From contig JACVRA010000259.1 in the NCBI GenBank assembly GCA_019828545.1, forward strand, positions 1 through 64,000: DNA of 64,000 bases. The letters are read 5' to 3'. The translations under genes were made by a program, and so were the position numbers. The notes below the pieces were generated by a model. It searched no databases. It was not told the DNA's origin and was given only the letters and a program-made list of their open reading frames with translations. This stretch comes from Paracamarosporium sp. OC-R06-R3. Taxonomy: Eukaryota > Ascomycota > Dothideomycetes > Pleosporales > Didymosphaeriaceae. Below, one piece after another: positions 10,781 through 22,700 of the stretch; position 1 is the first letter of the stretch; each line of letters starts with the position of its first letter.

Positions 10781-11961
10781 TGCAATCGATACTTGATGAG
10801 GGCAACGCTACGCATAGCCTCAATCACGTTGTGGCTTACCCTCTGATCTCAGTACTTTTACTTCTTATTGACCTCAACGTAGTTTTAAGTTTGTGATTTA
10901 TTTATATAGTTGCTCCACAGTATATTGGCCCTATTTAGTTGTTTTTATGGTTTTATTATAATAATTGTAACAAGTACTATAGGTTGGACGTTTTGAGTTA
11001 AACTTTAGAAGTTTTGAGTTCGATGTTTTACTAACCAATAAGCCATCAAAATGTAATTATATAGTATGGAAATCCTCAATCTACATTTTCCAATACCTGA
11101 TTTTAAGGTAATTTTGGCCGTAGTGCAGCTATGAAAGCATCTAAGTCAATCCAACATTATTGATGAAGACAGTGCAAACTGACAAAACTGCCACTCATGG
11201 TATTACCAAAACAGCTACGATCTTCCAATTTGAGACGCTCCGAGCCCCCACTTGCTTGTGATAACTATGTGGCTTTGTGTAAATTCGCAAGCCCTCTCAG
11301 AGCACAATGGATCGTTCTGCAGGGACCGAAACCCCTGAGGTGTAGGCCATATGCTGCGGGCTCACAGATACGGTGATATCGATCCAAGGCTAATGGTGTG
11401 CACAAAGGTGATCTTCAATTAGCAGGCCAAAACTAGTATTGGGACGAATAGAATGCGAGACAGTTTGAGGAGGGAATATGACTATTGAAAGACGGATATT
11501 CATCAAGAAAGTGCGCCTTTTTGGCATAGAGAAGCTGTTTGTACCGGCATTGATCCTATTTACGAATGGAGTAGGTAGTGAGGGACTGATGATCATTACA
11601 AAAGTCTGAAGTTTGAGCAGACAACGTGGGTCAAAGAAGCGGTTGTGGCCACGCCGCACAATTGTGGAGGTGGTACTTATATTTTGATGCCTTGTCACAT
11701 CAACAAAGCGATTCATACACTAGAACTATGGTTGTTATCTATCTTGCTTCCGCGATTTTATCTAACACTAGTGCTGTTCTTCGCGCCACTCACTGGGTCT
11801 ATTGAAACCTAGATATGTGTTCCGCAGACCACACCGTCATTATTGTGTCCTAGCCTAACCCTCTATCTGAAGGCTTAAGCTTGAGTTTGGCATTGTCTCA
11901 TTAAAATTAATCTCCCGTCCTTTGTCTTATCCTACTACAGTCACAACAAAGGGCGCGCAGC
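10781..11961. other. Gene-free region with an AT-rich block
   Basis: From about 10860 to 11110 the sequence is clearly AT-rich with runs such as TTTATTTATATAG and ATTATAATAATTG, and the phrase GTTTTGAGTT occurs twice near 11000. The rest shows no coding potential. It may be the 3' flank of the caspase-like gene or the remains of a degenerated insertion; nothing else is recognisable. Confidence 0.45.
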
Positions 11962-11969
11962 TATATAAA
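11962..11969 (+). promoter_or_regulatory. TATA box upstream of the small CaaX-protein gene
   Basis: TATATAAA stands in an otherwise mixed-composition region 160 bp before the ATG at 12130, in a good position for transcription toward that gene. Confidence 0.45.
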
Positions 11970-12129
11970 ACATCGTCCATTTCTAAGACATGTCTATCAT
12001 AAGAACACGTTCGTGGAAAATGTGGTTCCCAAGCCCAAGTACAGGCTCGGCTTTATCCTAGAGTCTTGCAACCATCCCAACAACGAATCAAAACACCGAG
12101 AGGATACTCAACGGCTTCAGAGCGTAAGC

Positions 12130-12555
12130 ATGCACCAATCAGCCGGCTCTTCGGAGCTCGATCAAACGGACATATTCTTTAACGATGCAGCCTACCGGCA
12201 GTGGGAGAGAGAATTCGATCACGATATGGACAACAAACAGCTGCCGTCACTCCCTAGAATATCTCTATCAACAGCGCTGGCAACTGCAGAACAATCTCAA
12301 ATAGAGCAGCCTCAACCGACGAGAAGTGACGGACTGCTACAGACGCAATCGGACCAACCTATACAGGGTATTCTTCTCCCACCATTACAGCATCCGCATC
12401 CGACACACATTGGTTCGTGGGAAAGACGCGCAGAAAGGATTGCTCAAAGGAGACAGGAGAGTGCGATGAAGGGAAATGATGAAAATTTCCAGAGCGCATG
12501 GAGTCCTGTCAAGATGGAGGATAAGGAGGCAAGGGTTTGTTGTCTTATTATGTGA
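12130..12555 (+). CDS. Small disordered protein ending in a CaaX prenylation motif (CLIM)
   Basis: The frame from the ATG at 12130 codes for 141 residues. The product is polar and Gln/Pro/Ser-rich with few hydrophobic residues, so mostly disordered. It contains YRQWEREFDHDMD and a basic helix WERRAERIAQRRQE, and ends ARVCCLIM. The last four residues, CLIM, fit a CaaX box for farnesylation, and the preceding Cys could be palmitoylated, as in fungal G-gamma and Ras proteins. This suggests a membrane-tethered protein, but the body resembles neither family. The frame is open upstream to about 12013 without an ATG; a GTAAGC at 12124 with an AG near 12190 could be an intron, so the N-terminus is uncertain. 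A TATA box lies at 11962, and the HET-NLR gene starts 338 bp downstream. Confidence 0.5.
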   Translation: MHQSAGSSELDQTDIFFNDAAYRQWEREFDHDMDNKQLPSLPRISLSTALATAEQSQIEQPQPTRSDGLLQTQSDQPIQGILLPPLQHPHPTHIGSWERRAERIAQRRQESAMKGNDENFQSAWSPVKMEDKEARVCCLIM

Positions 12556-12893
12556 ATGCGAAGATTGTAAGAGAGAAGGAAGTCCTTGTTAGGTGTAGAA
12601 ATTTGATATGTCCCCAATTTGTAGACCAAGTCCGTTATTCGCGACGTGGAAGTATCTCATACCAAAGAAATATTCTGAACCCGCCAATGCTCGCTTGTCC
12701 ACGTGATGAAGCGGAAAGAAGGCTGAGGCTGCAATCGTAACTGGCTGAGTGCCGAGGAACATAGCCCCAAGCGCTCAGCCTTGTTGTTGAGAACAGCCAT
12801 GCGCTGGTGACTACCCTTCGCTTTCTGCCACTGTTACATTGCGACCAAAGTCTGCCGATTCCCTTCGCGAACGCATAGTGTGCGTATGCCACG

Positions 12894-15716
12894 ATGCGCC
12901 TTCTACAGCGCCTGCCAGACAACACTTTCAAGCTGACGTCCTTCGACGATAAGAGGCCGCCGTCGTACGCAATCCTCTCGCATACCTGGATAGAAGGTCA
13001 AGAAGTCACATATCATGAGATGAACGATAGCGCAGGCAGGGATAAGCAGGGATTTGCCAAGATTTACTTTTGTGGCGAACGAGCAGCAGTAGATGGACTA
13101 CAGTACTTTTGGGTCGATACTTGCTGCATCGACAAATCTTCCAGCAACGAACTGAGTACGGCAATTAACTATATGTTCAGATGGTATCAACGCGCATCTA
13201 AATGCTATGTATACCTGTCGGATGTTTCCGTGCCTAGGCACGACCCCGCGGCCTTTCCGATAACATGGGCGAATGCCTTTCAGCGCAGCCGATGGTTCAC
13301 ACGAGGTTGGACGTTGCAAGAACTTATAGCACCGGCTAGCGTTGAATTCTTTTCGAAGGAGGGCAAGCTTTTGGGCAGTAAGATATCCTTAGAACACGAA
13401 ATACATATCGTTACTAGGATACCTATCAGCGCTTTGAGAGGACAGAGTCTCGCTACGTTCAGCGTTGAGGAGCGTATGAGCTGGGTAGCTTTACGTACAA
13501 CAACAGTGAAGGAGGACCGAGTGTATTGTTTACTAGGCATCTTTGGGGTGTTTCTATCATTAATTCCCGGAGAAGGAGAAGTACACGCAAGAAGGCGGCT
13601 AGAAGAGGAGATACAGAAGCAGCAAGGAACAGAGCAAACAAACAACAGCAACTTCAACGCAGGTATGTCAGTACCGACAACTTTGCGTAGTTAAGCGTCA
13701 CTGACTAGATCTTTCTTCACAGCACGACTAGAGACAAAGCGTCCTTCCTGTGAGATTCCTTTCCGCCGCGACCCCGACTTTGTCGATCGCGGTACGCTGC
13801 TCGACGAGCTACAAGAAAAATGTTCTGCAAGAGCGTCTCGGGTAGCCCTGGTTGGTCTCGGAGGTGTAGGGTAGGTTTTGTGACAGAACCCTTGGTCGTA
13901 CCTCGTCTAATAAGGGGGCAGCAAATCGCAGCTTGCCATCGAGCACTGTTACCGCACCGCCGACCGCTCGCCAGAAACTTGGACATTCTGGGTCCATGCT
14001 GGCAACGCGGCGCGGCTTGAACAAAGCTACCAAGACATCGCAAATCAAGTCGAAATAGCTGACCGAACAGACCTAGAAAAAGATGTGTTCGAGCTTGTGC
14101 GCAACTGGCTACGTGATGAGAGAAATGGAAAGTGGCTACTTGTGCTCGATAACGCCGACGACCATGCTGTTCTTACTTCACTGCCAGGTTCGCGCGATCA
14201 CAAACACTTATCGAGATACCTACCCCCAAGCAAGTACGGAACGGTCATTGTGACTAGCCGCTCAGCTCATGCGGCATCCCGACTGGTTGAGGAGCGGGAC
14301 ACGTTCCACCTTTCGCCGATGGATGATACAGGTGCACAGGCTCTTCTTCGGAAAAAGCTAGGAGACAAGATCGACACAGGCGGAATCGAGGATCTGGCCG
14401 CAGCACTGGAATACATGCCTCTCGCGCTTGTCCAGGCGGCTGCTTACATCCAGAAACGAGCACCTCACTATTCAGTGCAGCGATACCTCGAAGAATTTCG
14501 CAAAAGTGACAAACGAAAAACCAGCTTACTGAACCAGGAAGCAGGGCATCTCCGGCGAAACGAGGAGGCTAAGAACTCGATCATCGTAACTTGGCAGATT
14601 TCGTTCGAACACATTCAAAGTATAAGACCGTCAGCTGCGGACGTTCTATCGCTTATGAGCTTTTTTGACAGACAAGGAATTCCTAAAGTCTTACTTTGCA
14701 GCAGTCGGAAAGTCATACGAACCGAAAGTAGTGAGGGAGACAGTGGCGAGGGAGACAGTGGTGAGGAATACAGTGATGAGGAAGACAGTGACGAGGAAGA
14801 CAGCCCATCCGAAGACAGCATCGATGATGGCTTCATAGACGATCTTTTACTCTTGAGAGATTACTCTTTCATATCTGAGACGACTGATTCTAAAATGTTG
14901 GAGATGCACCGCTTGGTGCAGCTAGCGACGCAAAAATGGCTTGAAGATAAGAGAAAGGCGGAAGGTTGGAGGGAGCAATTTGTTCGCATTTTGTGCAGAG
15001 CATTTCCATCAGGAGAATACGAGAATTGGGAAAGGTGCCAGGCGCTCTTACCACACGCAGTAGCAGCGCTACGGAAACGACCGCGCAATAAAGAGAGTTG
15101 CAAGGACTGGGCTGAGCTATCACATCATGCAGCATGGTATGCTTGGCGAAGAGGAAACGCTGAAGAGGCAGAGAGGCTAGCAATAGCGGCGATGGATACT
15201 AGAAGTAAGCTGCTTGGAGCTGAAAGCGAGGAGACACTCAACAGTATGAGTATAGTAGCGTCAACATACAAGAACCAAGGCCGATGGGATGAAGCGGAGA
15301 AGCTAAACGTGCAGGTGCTAGAGATTCGTAAGGAGAAGCTCGGAGCAGATCATCTAGATACGTTGACTAGTATTGCAAGCCTAGCGTCAACATACAGGAA
15401 GCAAGGCCGATGGGATGAAGCAGAGAAGCTAGACGTGCAGGTGCTAGAGACTCATAAGGAGAAGCTCGGAGCAGATCATCCAGACACCCTGTTAAGTATG
15501 CATAATCTGGCCTTCACCTGGAAATCACTGGGTCGGGATGCAGAAGCTATGGCTTTACTCCAGCAGTGTGTGTCAATGTCTCGAGAAGTCCTTGGAGCTA
15601 ATCATCCTCGCTTTTTGTCTTCCCTCATGGCATTGGAACAGTGGGAATCAGAGCGAACAGACACTGACTTATGTAGTGCGTTTGAGGGCATGCTACTGGA
15701 GGACAAGGATGACTAG
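12894..15716 (+). CDS. NOD-like receptor: HET - NB-ARC - TPR protein
   Basis: Three exons (12894..13662, 13723..13870, 13922..15716; introns 60 and 51 bp) give 903 residues. Residues 1-225 are a HET domain: YAILSHTW, FWVDTCCIDK, YVYLSDV and RGWTLQELIAP. A linker leads to the NB-ARC module: Walker A GLGGVGKS (about 301-308, formed across the second intron), Walker B-like WLLVLDNADD, and VIVTSRS. An acidic Ser/Glu/Asp repeat interrupts the following region, and at least four 42-residue TPR units close the protein. This is the layout of fungal NLRs that control heterokaryon incompatibility: the repeats sense, NB-ARC oligomerises with nucleotide, and HET triggers cell death. No ligand can be predicted. 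The nearly identical TPR units suggest recent repeat exchange, common in such receptors. Confidence 0.92.
14727..14801 (+). repeat. Five 15-bp tandem repeats coding an acidic Ser-Glu/Asp tract
   Basis: Five successive units of the form AGT-GRN-GAG-GRA-KAC encode S-[SGD]-E-[GE]-[DY], followed by a degenerate sixth unit. They lie in frame inside the NLR between the NB-ARC and TPR regions. Unit number is expected to vary between strains. Confidence 0.85.
15261..15512 (+). repeat. Two near-identical 126-bp TPR-coding repeats
   Basis: Units start at 15261 and 15387, exactly 126 bp apart (42 codons). Their first ~95 bases differ at only about half a dozen positions. Each encodes a TPR ending in EKLGADH. 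Flanking units are more diverged. Confidence 0.85.
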
Positions 15717-17562
15717 TCATTAGTGATGTAATTTAGCTTCTTCTAATTGAATATTGTATTAAGCACACTTGTTCCATGTGTGAGGCTATTGATGGATACT
15801 GATCGAATAGACTAGCTAATAGAACGCATGCTTGGGTACCGATCGACTTCCTCTGCGATGCTCTCAAAGATGTTCAGAATATCCGGCATCTCGTGTGCTT
15901 TGTAATACTCTCCGAATCTCTCTGCTGCTCCTTCTTCTTCATCATACTGTCAAAGCTCTGGAAACATCAGCTCATTTTTGTCTGACACCTTTCTCATTCA
16001 AACTCAGTATGATCTAGACGCAATGCAACAGTGTGCTTGCCACTGCGACTAAGCTAGACCTCGCATACAAAATCCACATCCCATCGTTGAGGCATATCAC
16101 GCTGCAGTATAACCTACCCGCAGCTCAATGACTCGATCTACATCGAAGCATCAACACAAGGCATTCCATACATTCCAGAACCTCTATCGAGTATTTGTCA
16201 GTAGTTCACCGCATAGTTCCCTCCGGAGAAACCCAGCGTCCAAAATTGACCCAGGGGCCCAACCCAAGCATCTAGCCAAGTGCACAACGACCCTAGCCCA
16301 TCTACTCTAATCTCGTATCCACGGCGCCCCTCCCGTCCCGTCGTCCCGCACGCATACACCCTCCGTCCCTCGGCCTAATATAAACGCCACCACCACAGCA
16401 ACTACATCACTCCATAAGCTCCGAACCCAACACGGCATATGCTATCCCATCACCCTATTCATGCTCCGCGCCCTCGCCGTCCTTCATCTCCCCAGCCCAC
16501 CACTCCTCCCCGCACCATGCACCCCGCAACACCCCTCCCGCCTGCACATCATACAGCGCCTTAGCACCCGCACCGTCACACACATATACCAAGGAGCTCG
16601 CACGCCATGCACGGCCAGCCTATCCCTGTACGCCCGCGTCCTCGGCACCTGATCGCCTCTTGTGACAAGGCCCCGTTTCAAGGGTCCCTTGTGTGTCGGA
16701 GGTGCAGGCCGACGTGCGCGCCCCAGGCTGGGCCCGTTTGAGAGCCTGCCCGCTTGCTTTGGGTTGAGGCCCGAGGTGCGGATCGCGGTGATCCGGATCC
16801 GGTTCAGGGAGGGGGAGATCAGATACTCATGGGGTGATGATCGGGCCGGGGCCGGACGGAAACGGCAGTTAGTGGGCGAGGGAGTGAAGGGCGGTGAGGA
16901 GCGTGCCATTGTGGGGGGCTTGGAGCATGATGCAATTCGGTGTTTTCGGAGGAGGACGATGAGTGGTGGTGTCGTGGTAGTAGTACGAGGCGGAGGCTTA
17001 CCGATCGCTGCACTGTTACCGTGGCATGGAGCTCACCTCCGAGCCAAGTGAACACGAAGTTTGTGATAAGGTTTTTGAGTGGTACTTCTTCAGAGCGCAT
17101 AAGATGTCTATCTACGTGGTTGGGTGACGGAAGTTGTAAGGACATGGAGAGAAGAGGATATCTACCTACGTAATTCATGGCTTCGTACGGCCGCACTGCC
17201 GCCTTGTAGAAGGCGGCGTGCGAGCCTAGAAACAGAACCGCTCAATGAACAAAACAGAAAAAGAGAGACCCCAAGTTTATATCCCGTGGCCCCGTGATAG
17301 CCGTGCGCTGAAAACAAAAAGATGAGGTCGCTCGCCGGTCCATGCAGAAAGTCCGCTCCATTGCAAAAGGAAAACGATAACTGCAGTTCCCCAGTGACTA
17401 CCCAGTGCTTTGACAGCGGTCCCAACCATCTAGCCGGAACGCCAACCTAGCATGAAAAGCACGTCGTTGCGACCGAAAGGGAAGAGATTGCATCATCAAA
17501 CGAAAAACAGGCTGATTTGTGAAAGGAAACACTGGTCGCCTTTTACGGCAACACCCTACATT
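15717..17562. other. Intergenic region, no firm gene
   Basis: The first 700 bases show no coding signal. From about 16455 to 17050 the minus strand is GC-rich with long open frames, and 16619..16455 reads as a plausible last exon (AG acceptor, then ...SSLVYVCDGAG... to a TAG stop). I could not find a convincing upstream exon, so no gene is called. The last 350 bases are the 3' flank of the Rua1-type gene. Confidence 0.4.
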
Positions 17563-19741
17563 CTAGATCATGCTTGCGATCGAGCTGAGCGCCGTTGTCC
17601 TCGGCACGCCGACTAATTCTGGTTCACTGACCTGATGCGAGGGGTGGAATGTGCTGCCTGGTTGTAACGGTGAGGTGAAAAGACCAACGACAGGAGTTTT
17701 CGGCTGAAAATCGGCTGCAGAAACCGGTGGATGCATAGTCGTAGTGGAGGTCGGCGTCGGGTATGCCGAAGTAGTCGGATAGTGCGTCGTACTACTCGGC
17801 TGTGTGCCGGACGTTGTTAAGGCAGACATCGAGGTCGGGATGCCAAGTGCTTTCAGCGAGGACGTGGGGATCGGCGCGGAATGTCGGTGCGCGGCTGTAT
17901 CTTGTTGCGATAACGACGGCTCTGCCTTGATTGGGTAGCTAGAGGAAGTGGCTGATGCTGAGGATACTGCGCGAGCCCGTACAGCGTGCGTTTCACGACG
18001 TCTCTTGGGACCGTCCTTGACCTTTGGATGTGTGTGGCACTGTCAGAATGTTAGCTTACGCTTTGTGGAATGCTACTTTAAGATTGCTATGCCCAATAGG
18101 CGGATAGCACTCGCAGGACAGTATGCAGGGAAAACCGATTTCGTCGTACCTTGTATGCATGCCTGAACCATGTCGTGCCCTTCTTCTTGCTACTGACGAG
18201 CGCGATCCATTCGCCGCAGCTCCCACAGAGCCCCTCCCATACATCGAGGTTGCCTTCAGTGCGTCGAGTCTCTTGTGGTCCTTGGAATGCAGCACCAGTA
18301 GCTGCGCTCACGCCGTGTGTAAATGATTTGTCATACCAGAAAGCGCTATTCTTGAGCACGAGCCAACGGCCTGGCTTACACAGTCCGCACCAGCCCTCTC
18401 GTTTGTTGCCATGCCCGCGCACCCAACGTGGGGTGTACAAATCTCCAGCGAAGCGCAGGTCCTGTTCATGCGGGATGAGGTCAGGATCTGATGGGTTCAT
18501 ATCAGATTCCGGAGGATCGGAGGCCTCTTCGTGGAGTGATGAATAGAGATCAGGGGGATCAGAGAGATCGGCAAAGTGTGACGCGCAACCACCGTGTCTA
18601 TCGGCGTTGCTTTGTAAGAGTCGAAAAAGGCCTTGAGAAGGAAGTGGTCGAGGTACTTCTAGTTGGAATGGTTGATCCTGGGAGGCGAACATTGTAGGAT
18701 TGCTCGACTGCAACGGATGCGGCTGAGAGTACAACACGTTCTGAGTATGGAGTCCGAAATTGTGCATCGCACTAGGAGGATATGCTGGCATAGAATGGTG
18801 AGGGTTTAGTCGAGGACCGAAAGGCGCGAATCGATCTTGCACCTGAGAAAGTGGACGCGCCGCAGGAGTAGACGTGGGAGCGTGACCAGTCGACCACCTC
18901 TTGAAGCGACTGCTTTCTAATGTATACGGCGAGGACCGCACGTTAGTGTGGGGCGCCGGCGAAGCACGATTGCGACTACCACTTCGTACGACGTTGTCGT
19001 GCTGAGGCCGACGCGGTGAAGCCACAGGTGACAACAGGTTCGGAGGCGGTTCCAAATTTGGCCACGTCTCGCAATCCGATGGATATGCGATTGCCTCGGA
19101 TGTTCCCATATCCTCGTAGTTTGACACTTCCGGAAGAACTCCGCCGGTGCTGGATATTGAAAATGAGGATTCGGACAAGCGTCGTGAAGAATTGGGATTG
19201 AAGGTCGGCATGTTGTCAGCTTCGTGTTGGTCTATGCCGTGATACTGCCCGAGGTGAATGATTGGAGCGTTTTCGTCATGGCCCATGAAGCCTTGGTTGA
19301 ACTCGGTCAATTCTGGATCCATAGATGGAAATGATTCCAGTTCCTCGCAAACCTTTTGTCCCCAAGGACCTATGCATGTTAGCAAAAGATCATTAGTTGA
19401 CGGCATAGTGACCCACTAGTATCAATGACACCAGGGAAGTAATCTGTAGTCCCAAGATGATCGGGTCCACTGATCTGGGGTCGATAAGTTGAAACGCTCA
19501 AGGCCGGTGAGTGTGTTGCCGCGACATCAGGCCTGGAGACATATCGTTGCTGCTCTTCTTTGGTAGATGCAATGGGAGCTTTCTGCACCGGATTTGGGTA
19601 ATAAGGGTTATGGGATTGTGATACCACCCATGTGGGTTGAGGTGGCGACGGCCTTGACAATTGTTGCATAGTTTGGGGCTGTTGGCGTTGCTGGTGTTGC
19701 TGTGGATGTTGAAGAGGAGCACTGCTGTAGGTGTACATCAT
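17563..19741 (-). CDS. Transcription regulator with Rua1-type C-terminal domain (formerly DUF4451)
   Basis: Exons 19741..19417, 19369..18150 and 18039..17563 (introns 47 and 110 bp) give 673 residues. The N-terminal 430 residues are low-complexity Gln/Pro/Ser-rich, like activation regions. Residues about 430-520 match the C-terminal domain of the Ustilago regulator Rua1: LYTPRWVRGHGNK, WCGLCKPGRWL, KNSAFWYDKSFTHG, LCGSCGEWI and WFRHAYKCH, with paired Cys and His suited to zinc binding. The third exon supplies the last Cys of YKCH and a basic stretch PKVKDGPKRRR (likely nuclear localisation), then a Ser/Thr/Pro tail. Rua1 activates secondary-metabolite genes in Ustilago; ascomycete relatives are mostly uncharacterised. 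The ATG-ATG start at 19741 follows an AG, so a further upstream exon is possible. Confidence 0.85.
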
Positions 19742-22700
19742 CTGCGCTGGGTTGCTCGTCTGATGATTAACCGCGTATGATCTATTAGGTGATGACCGGT
19801 ATCTTTATATCTGATCAGCCTGCGCCTAGACCAAGGCTGATGGCAGACCAGGTTGAGAGATCTTACTGCTGAACCGCATTAAATTCCATCTTTAACCTTG
19901 TTCCCAAACGGAATGGCCTTTGATGTTGTGTGTGTGTATGCGAACTAGATTAGCACCAATGTTAGCACCTTGAACAGGCAGTTCACTTGCACAGCGCTAG
20001 GAGCAAAAACGTGCATCTGGCGGAGCACAGCGTGGGGTGTTCTCGGGTAACGCAAGGGCGCACAGAAGCGCACGAGGGACGTACTGTTTGTGAAAGCGAA
20101 AGAGGTATGTCTTATCAAAGGAATGTAGCTAGTCGATACTGTTGTGCGACTAGGAGTGATGGGGTGTGGCGACAAAAGAAAGCTTGCAGCCGGATCAAAA
20201 GAGTGTACGGAGAACAAAGTCTCCCTCGCTGCCAGCGCGGTAAGGAGCCCGCTCCAAATAGAAAAGAATGAATGGTAAAAGTAGGGCGTGGATCCTAAAG
20301 AGTGACGAGGCCAAAGTAAGAACAAACGCAGCTCGAGGGTACATGCGTATATAATGAGAGGCGGGTTGGAGGGTTCCGAGAGTGACGATGGGACAGGATA
20401 GACATGTGCAAAGCGGGCGCAGAGGAACCACATTGGGTCAGAGAGTTTGAGAAAGGCATCGGGAGGCGCCTTGGCCGCCAGAGATCTGGAACGACGCCAG
20501 CCTGGAGGAGAGGCGTTCGCCCAAAGAGGGATATCGCGCGGTGGAGCTGGTGGGTGTAGGGCTGCCGGGGATTAGCGCTCATGCCACGGGACGGCCTGGG
20601 AAGAGCGGCCGGGGTGCCGACGCTGCATCTGGAGGGCGAGCAGTGTGAGTTCCTGGCAAACTGAGGCAACTCTGTCATGGTGGAGAAGGACGAGCCAATG
20701 GAGGGGCGGGCGGGCGAAGCGCAGCCGGGATGCCTCCTGCCCATCTGCGAACTCGAGACCAGTTCACGAGGGCCGTTTCAGGATGGCCCCCGTCGCTGCG
20801 GCATCTCGGCGACGAGGGCGAGCTGAGTGCTCGATTGAAGCTGGTGAGGGTCGGGTGCAAGTCGAAGGATGCTGGTCGTCACAGATGTGAGACGTATTCT
20901 GAAACGTCGACCTCGCGCCTTCCTAGCAAGCGGCCGCAGTGCACTGCAGAGGCTCTACCGACGGCAGCGTATCTATTGGAGGGCGATTTATCCAACGTCG
21001 AGCACGCAGCGGCCAGTGGTGTCTCGCTGGCAGTGAGGAGAGGCGTCGCGGTGTAGTGTCGACGGAGGCATCCCTACGCGTGCAAACGGCTAGCGCGACA
21101 CGCTAACCCCGCTTGGCGAGCTCCCGTGTGTCAGACGCGACCTCTCCTCCACCACAGCAGCGTCGATTCGAGGGACGCGCCCAGCTGCACGGCGGAGACA
21201 GGGCCGACATTACTCGGTCGCTGTCAGAACATGGAGCCACCGGGCCCGAGCTGCGACCCTCGGCCCTGCTCGCCGCGGCGTGTAACGCAACGACATTCAC
21301 GCCGCCTGCGAGTACTGACGTTTAACAGCTCCAAGGACATGGGCCACGTGAGCTGCTTCCAGCACTCGTTTGACCCTCTGGACTCGTAAACCGTCCGTGT
21401 GCTGTCCGTGTCGTCTGCACCGGCCAACATGTTTTGCACACCGTACATGGCGTCATGAAAACGCGTCTTAACAGAAGAACCATGCTCGACTATCGTCCTC
21501 GGGCCCCAAATGTGTCTGCCTGACCTGCCTCAGTCGCCCTGCCTGACTTCGAGACACATTTGTCAGTGGACATGCGCTCCTGCTGCGTTTCAACGACTCA
21601 GCAGCCACACGGTGTGCAATCTGCAAGCATAACATCCTCAAGAACGGCTGGAGGATCGTGTCCAAGGGTCAGCCACCATCATGCCACTGTACGCAGAGAC
21701 TGCAAGGTCGGATCCCAAGACCGCCAACACCCGACGTTTGCCTTTCCACCAGACCGCTACTTGCGAGCCGGCGAGCCCGATACACAATCACCAGCTGTGT
21801 CTCCTCAGACACTCCTTACAGTCCCCACGCCCAGACGCCTGGGCGTTGAGAATGCAGCTCATCAGGCGCCTTAGCCGGCATGGCTTGCACATCACCATGG
21901 GGCCCCGGAAGCAGCACGGTCCGCGCGCCGTTCATCTGCAGTGCTGTGGCTGACAATAGCAATTCTAGAAGGAGGGAGGCTAGCGATCGAGGTCGTTGGC
22001 AGCCTCCCTTGCGTCCCAATGCAGGCCACATCCAACATGGACTAGGCCGACCGCTCCTCCTCGTCACGACATCTGTTTAACGGCCGCTCCTCGTAACCAC
22101 GGCTGTTTAACAGGACGATACTCCACTCCTGTGCTCCCTCTTCATTCCTCCACGTGCCATGTTGCACGGTGCCGCCCACTGCGGCCGCGTAGACATCTGC
22201 ATTGCCCTCCGTATACGGTAAGGTGACAATTTAACGACCGTCTATCGATGTCTCGGAAGAGAAGGCGTCCATTCCCCGCATCCCGCAAATGGTGAGATGC
22301 TCTGAGCAAATGTGCGGATGACCTCCAATGGCCCCTGAACCTGGGTAGACCCTCGGATATTGATCTTCACTGGGGAGGTTGTGCCACCAACCCACCGCCT
22401 AGACCGCGTTCCTGACGATGGACGGCTATCGGTGATCGCCGCAGACGCCTAGGTTCCTCAGGCCGTGTTGGCGACCAGATATTCATGGATACGGCATCTC
22501 GTATCGAGAACCGGAGGCAAGGCGAGGTGTCCTGAAGGAAGGACCCTTCCGCATGATGGCGGATCGCCCCGTCGGGACGCCGTCGATTTGACAGGTCGCA
22601 CAAAACGGTCGGAGGAATGGTAACCTTTATTAAACGTACGACTGCTTGCTGGTGCCAATGACTAAGACGCCCAATGATGCTTGAACTCCGTCAAGAACAA

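Noticed and set aside
16455..16909. GC-rich minus-strand frames that could be exons
   Set aside because: A plausible last exon exists, but no upstream exon joins in phase with a normal-length intron, so no gene is called.
20295..20744. 149-residue minus-strand frame
   Set aside because: Composition is typical of a random frame in GC-rich DNA; no domain or splicing support.
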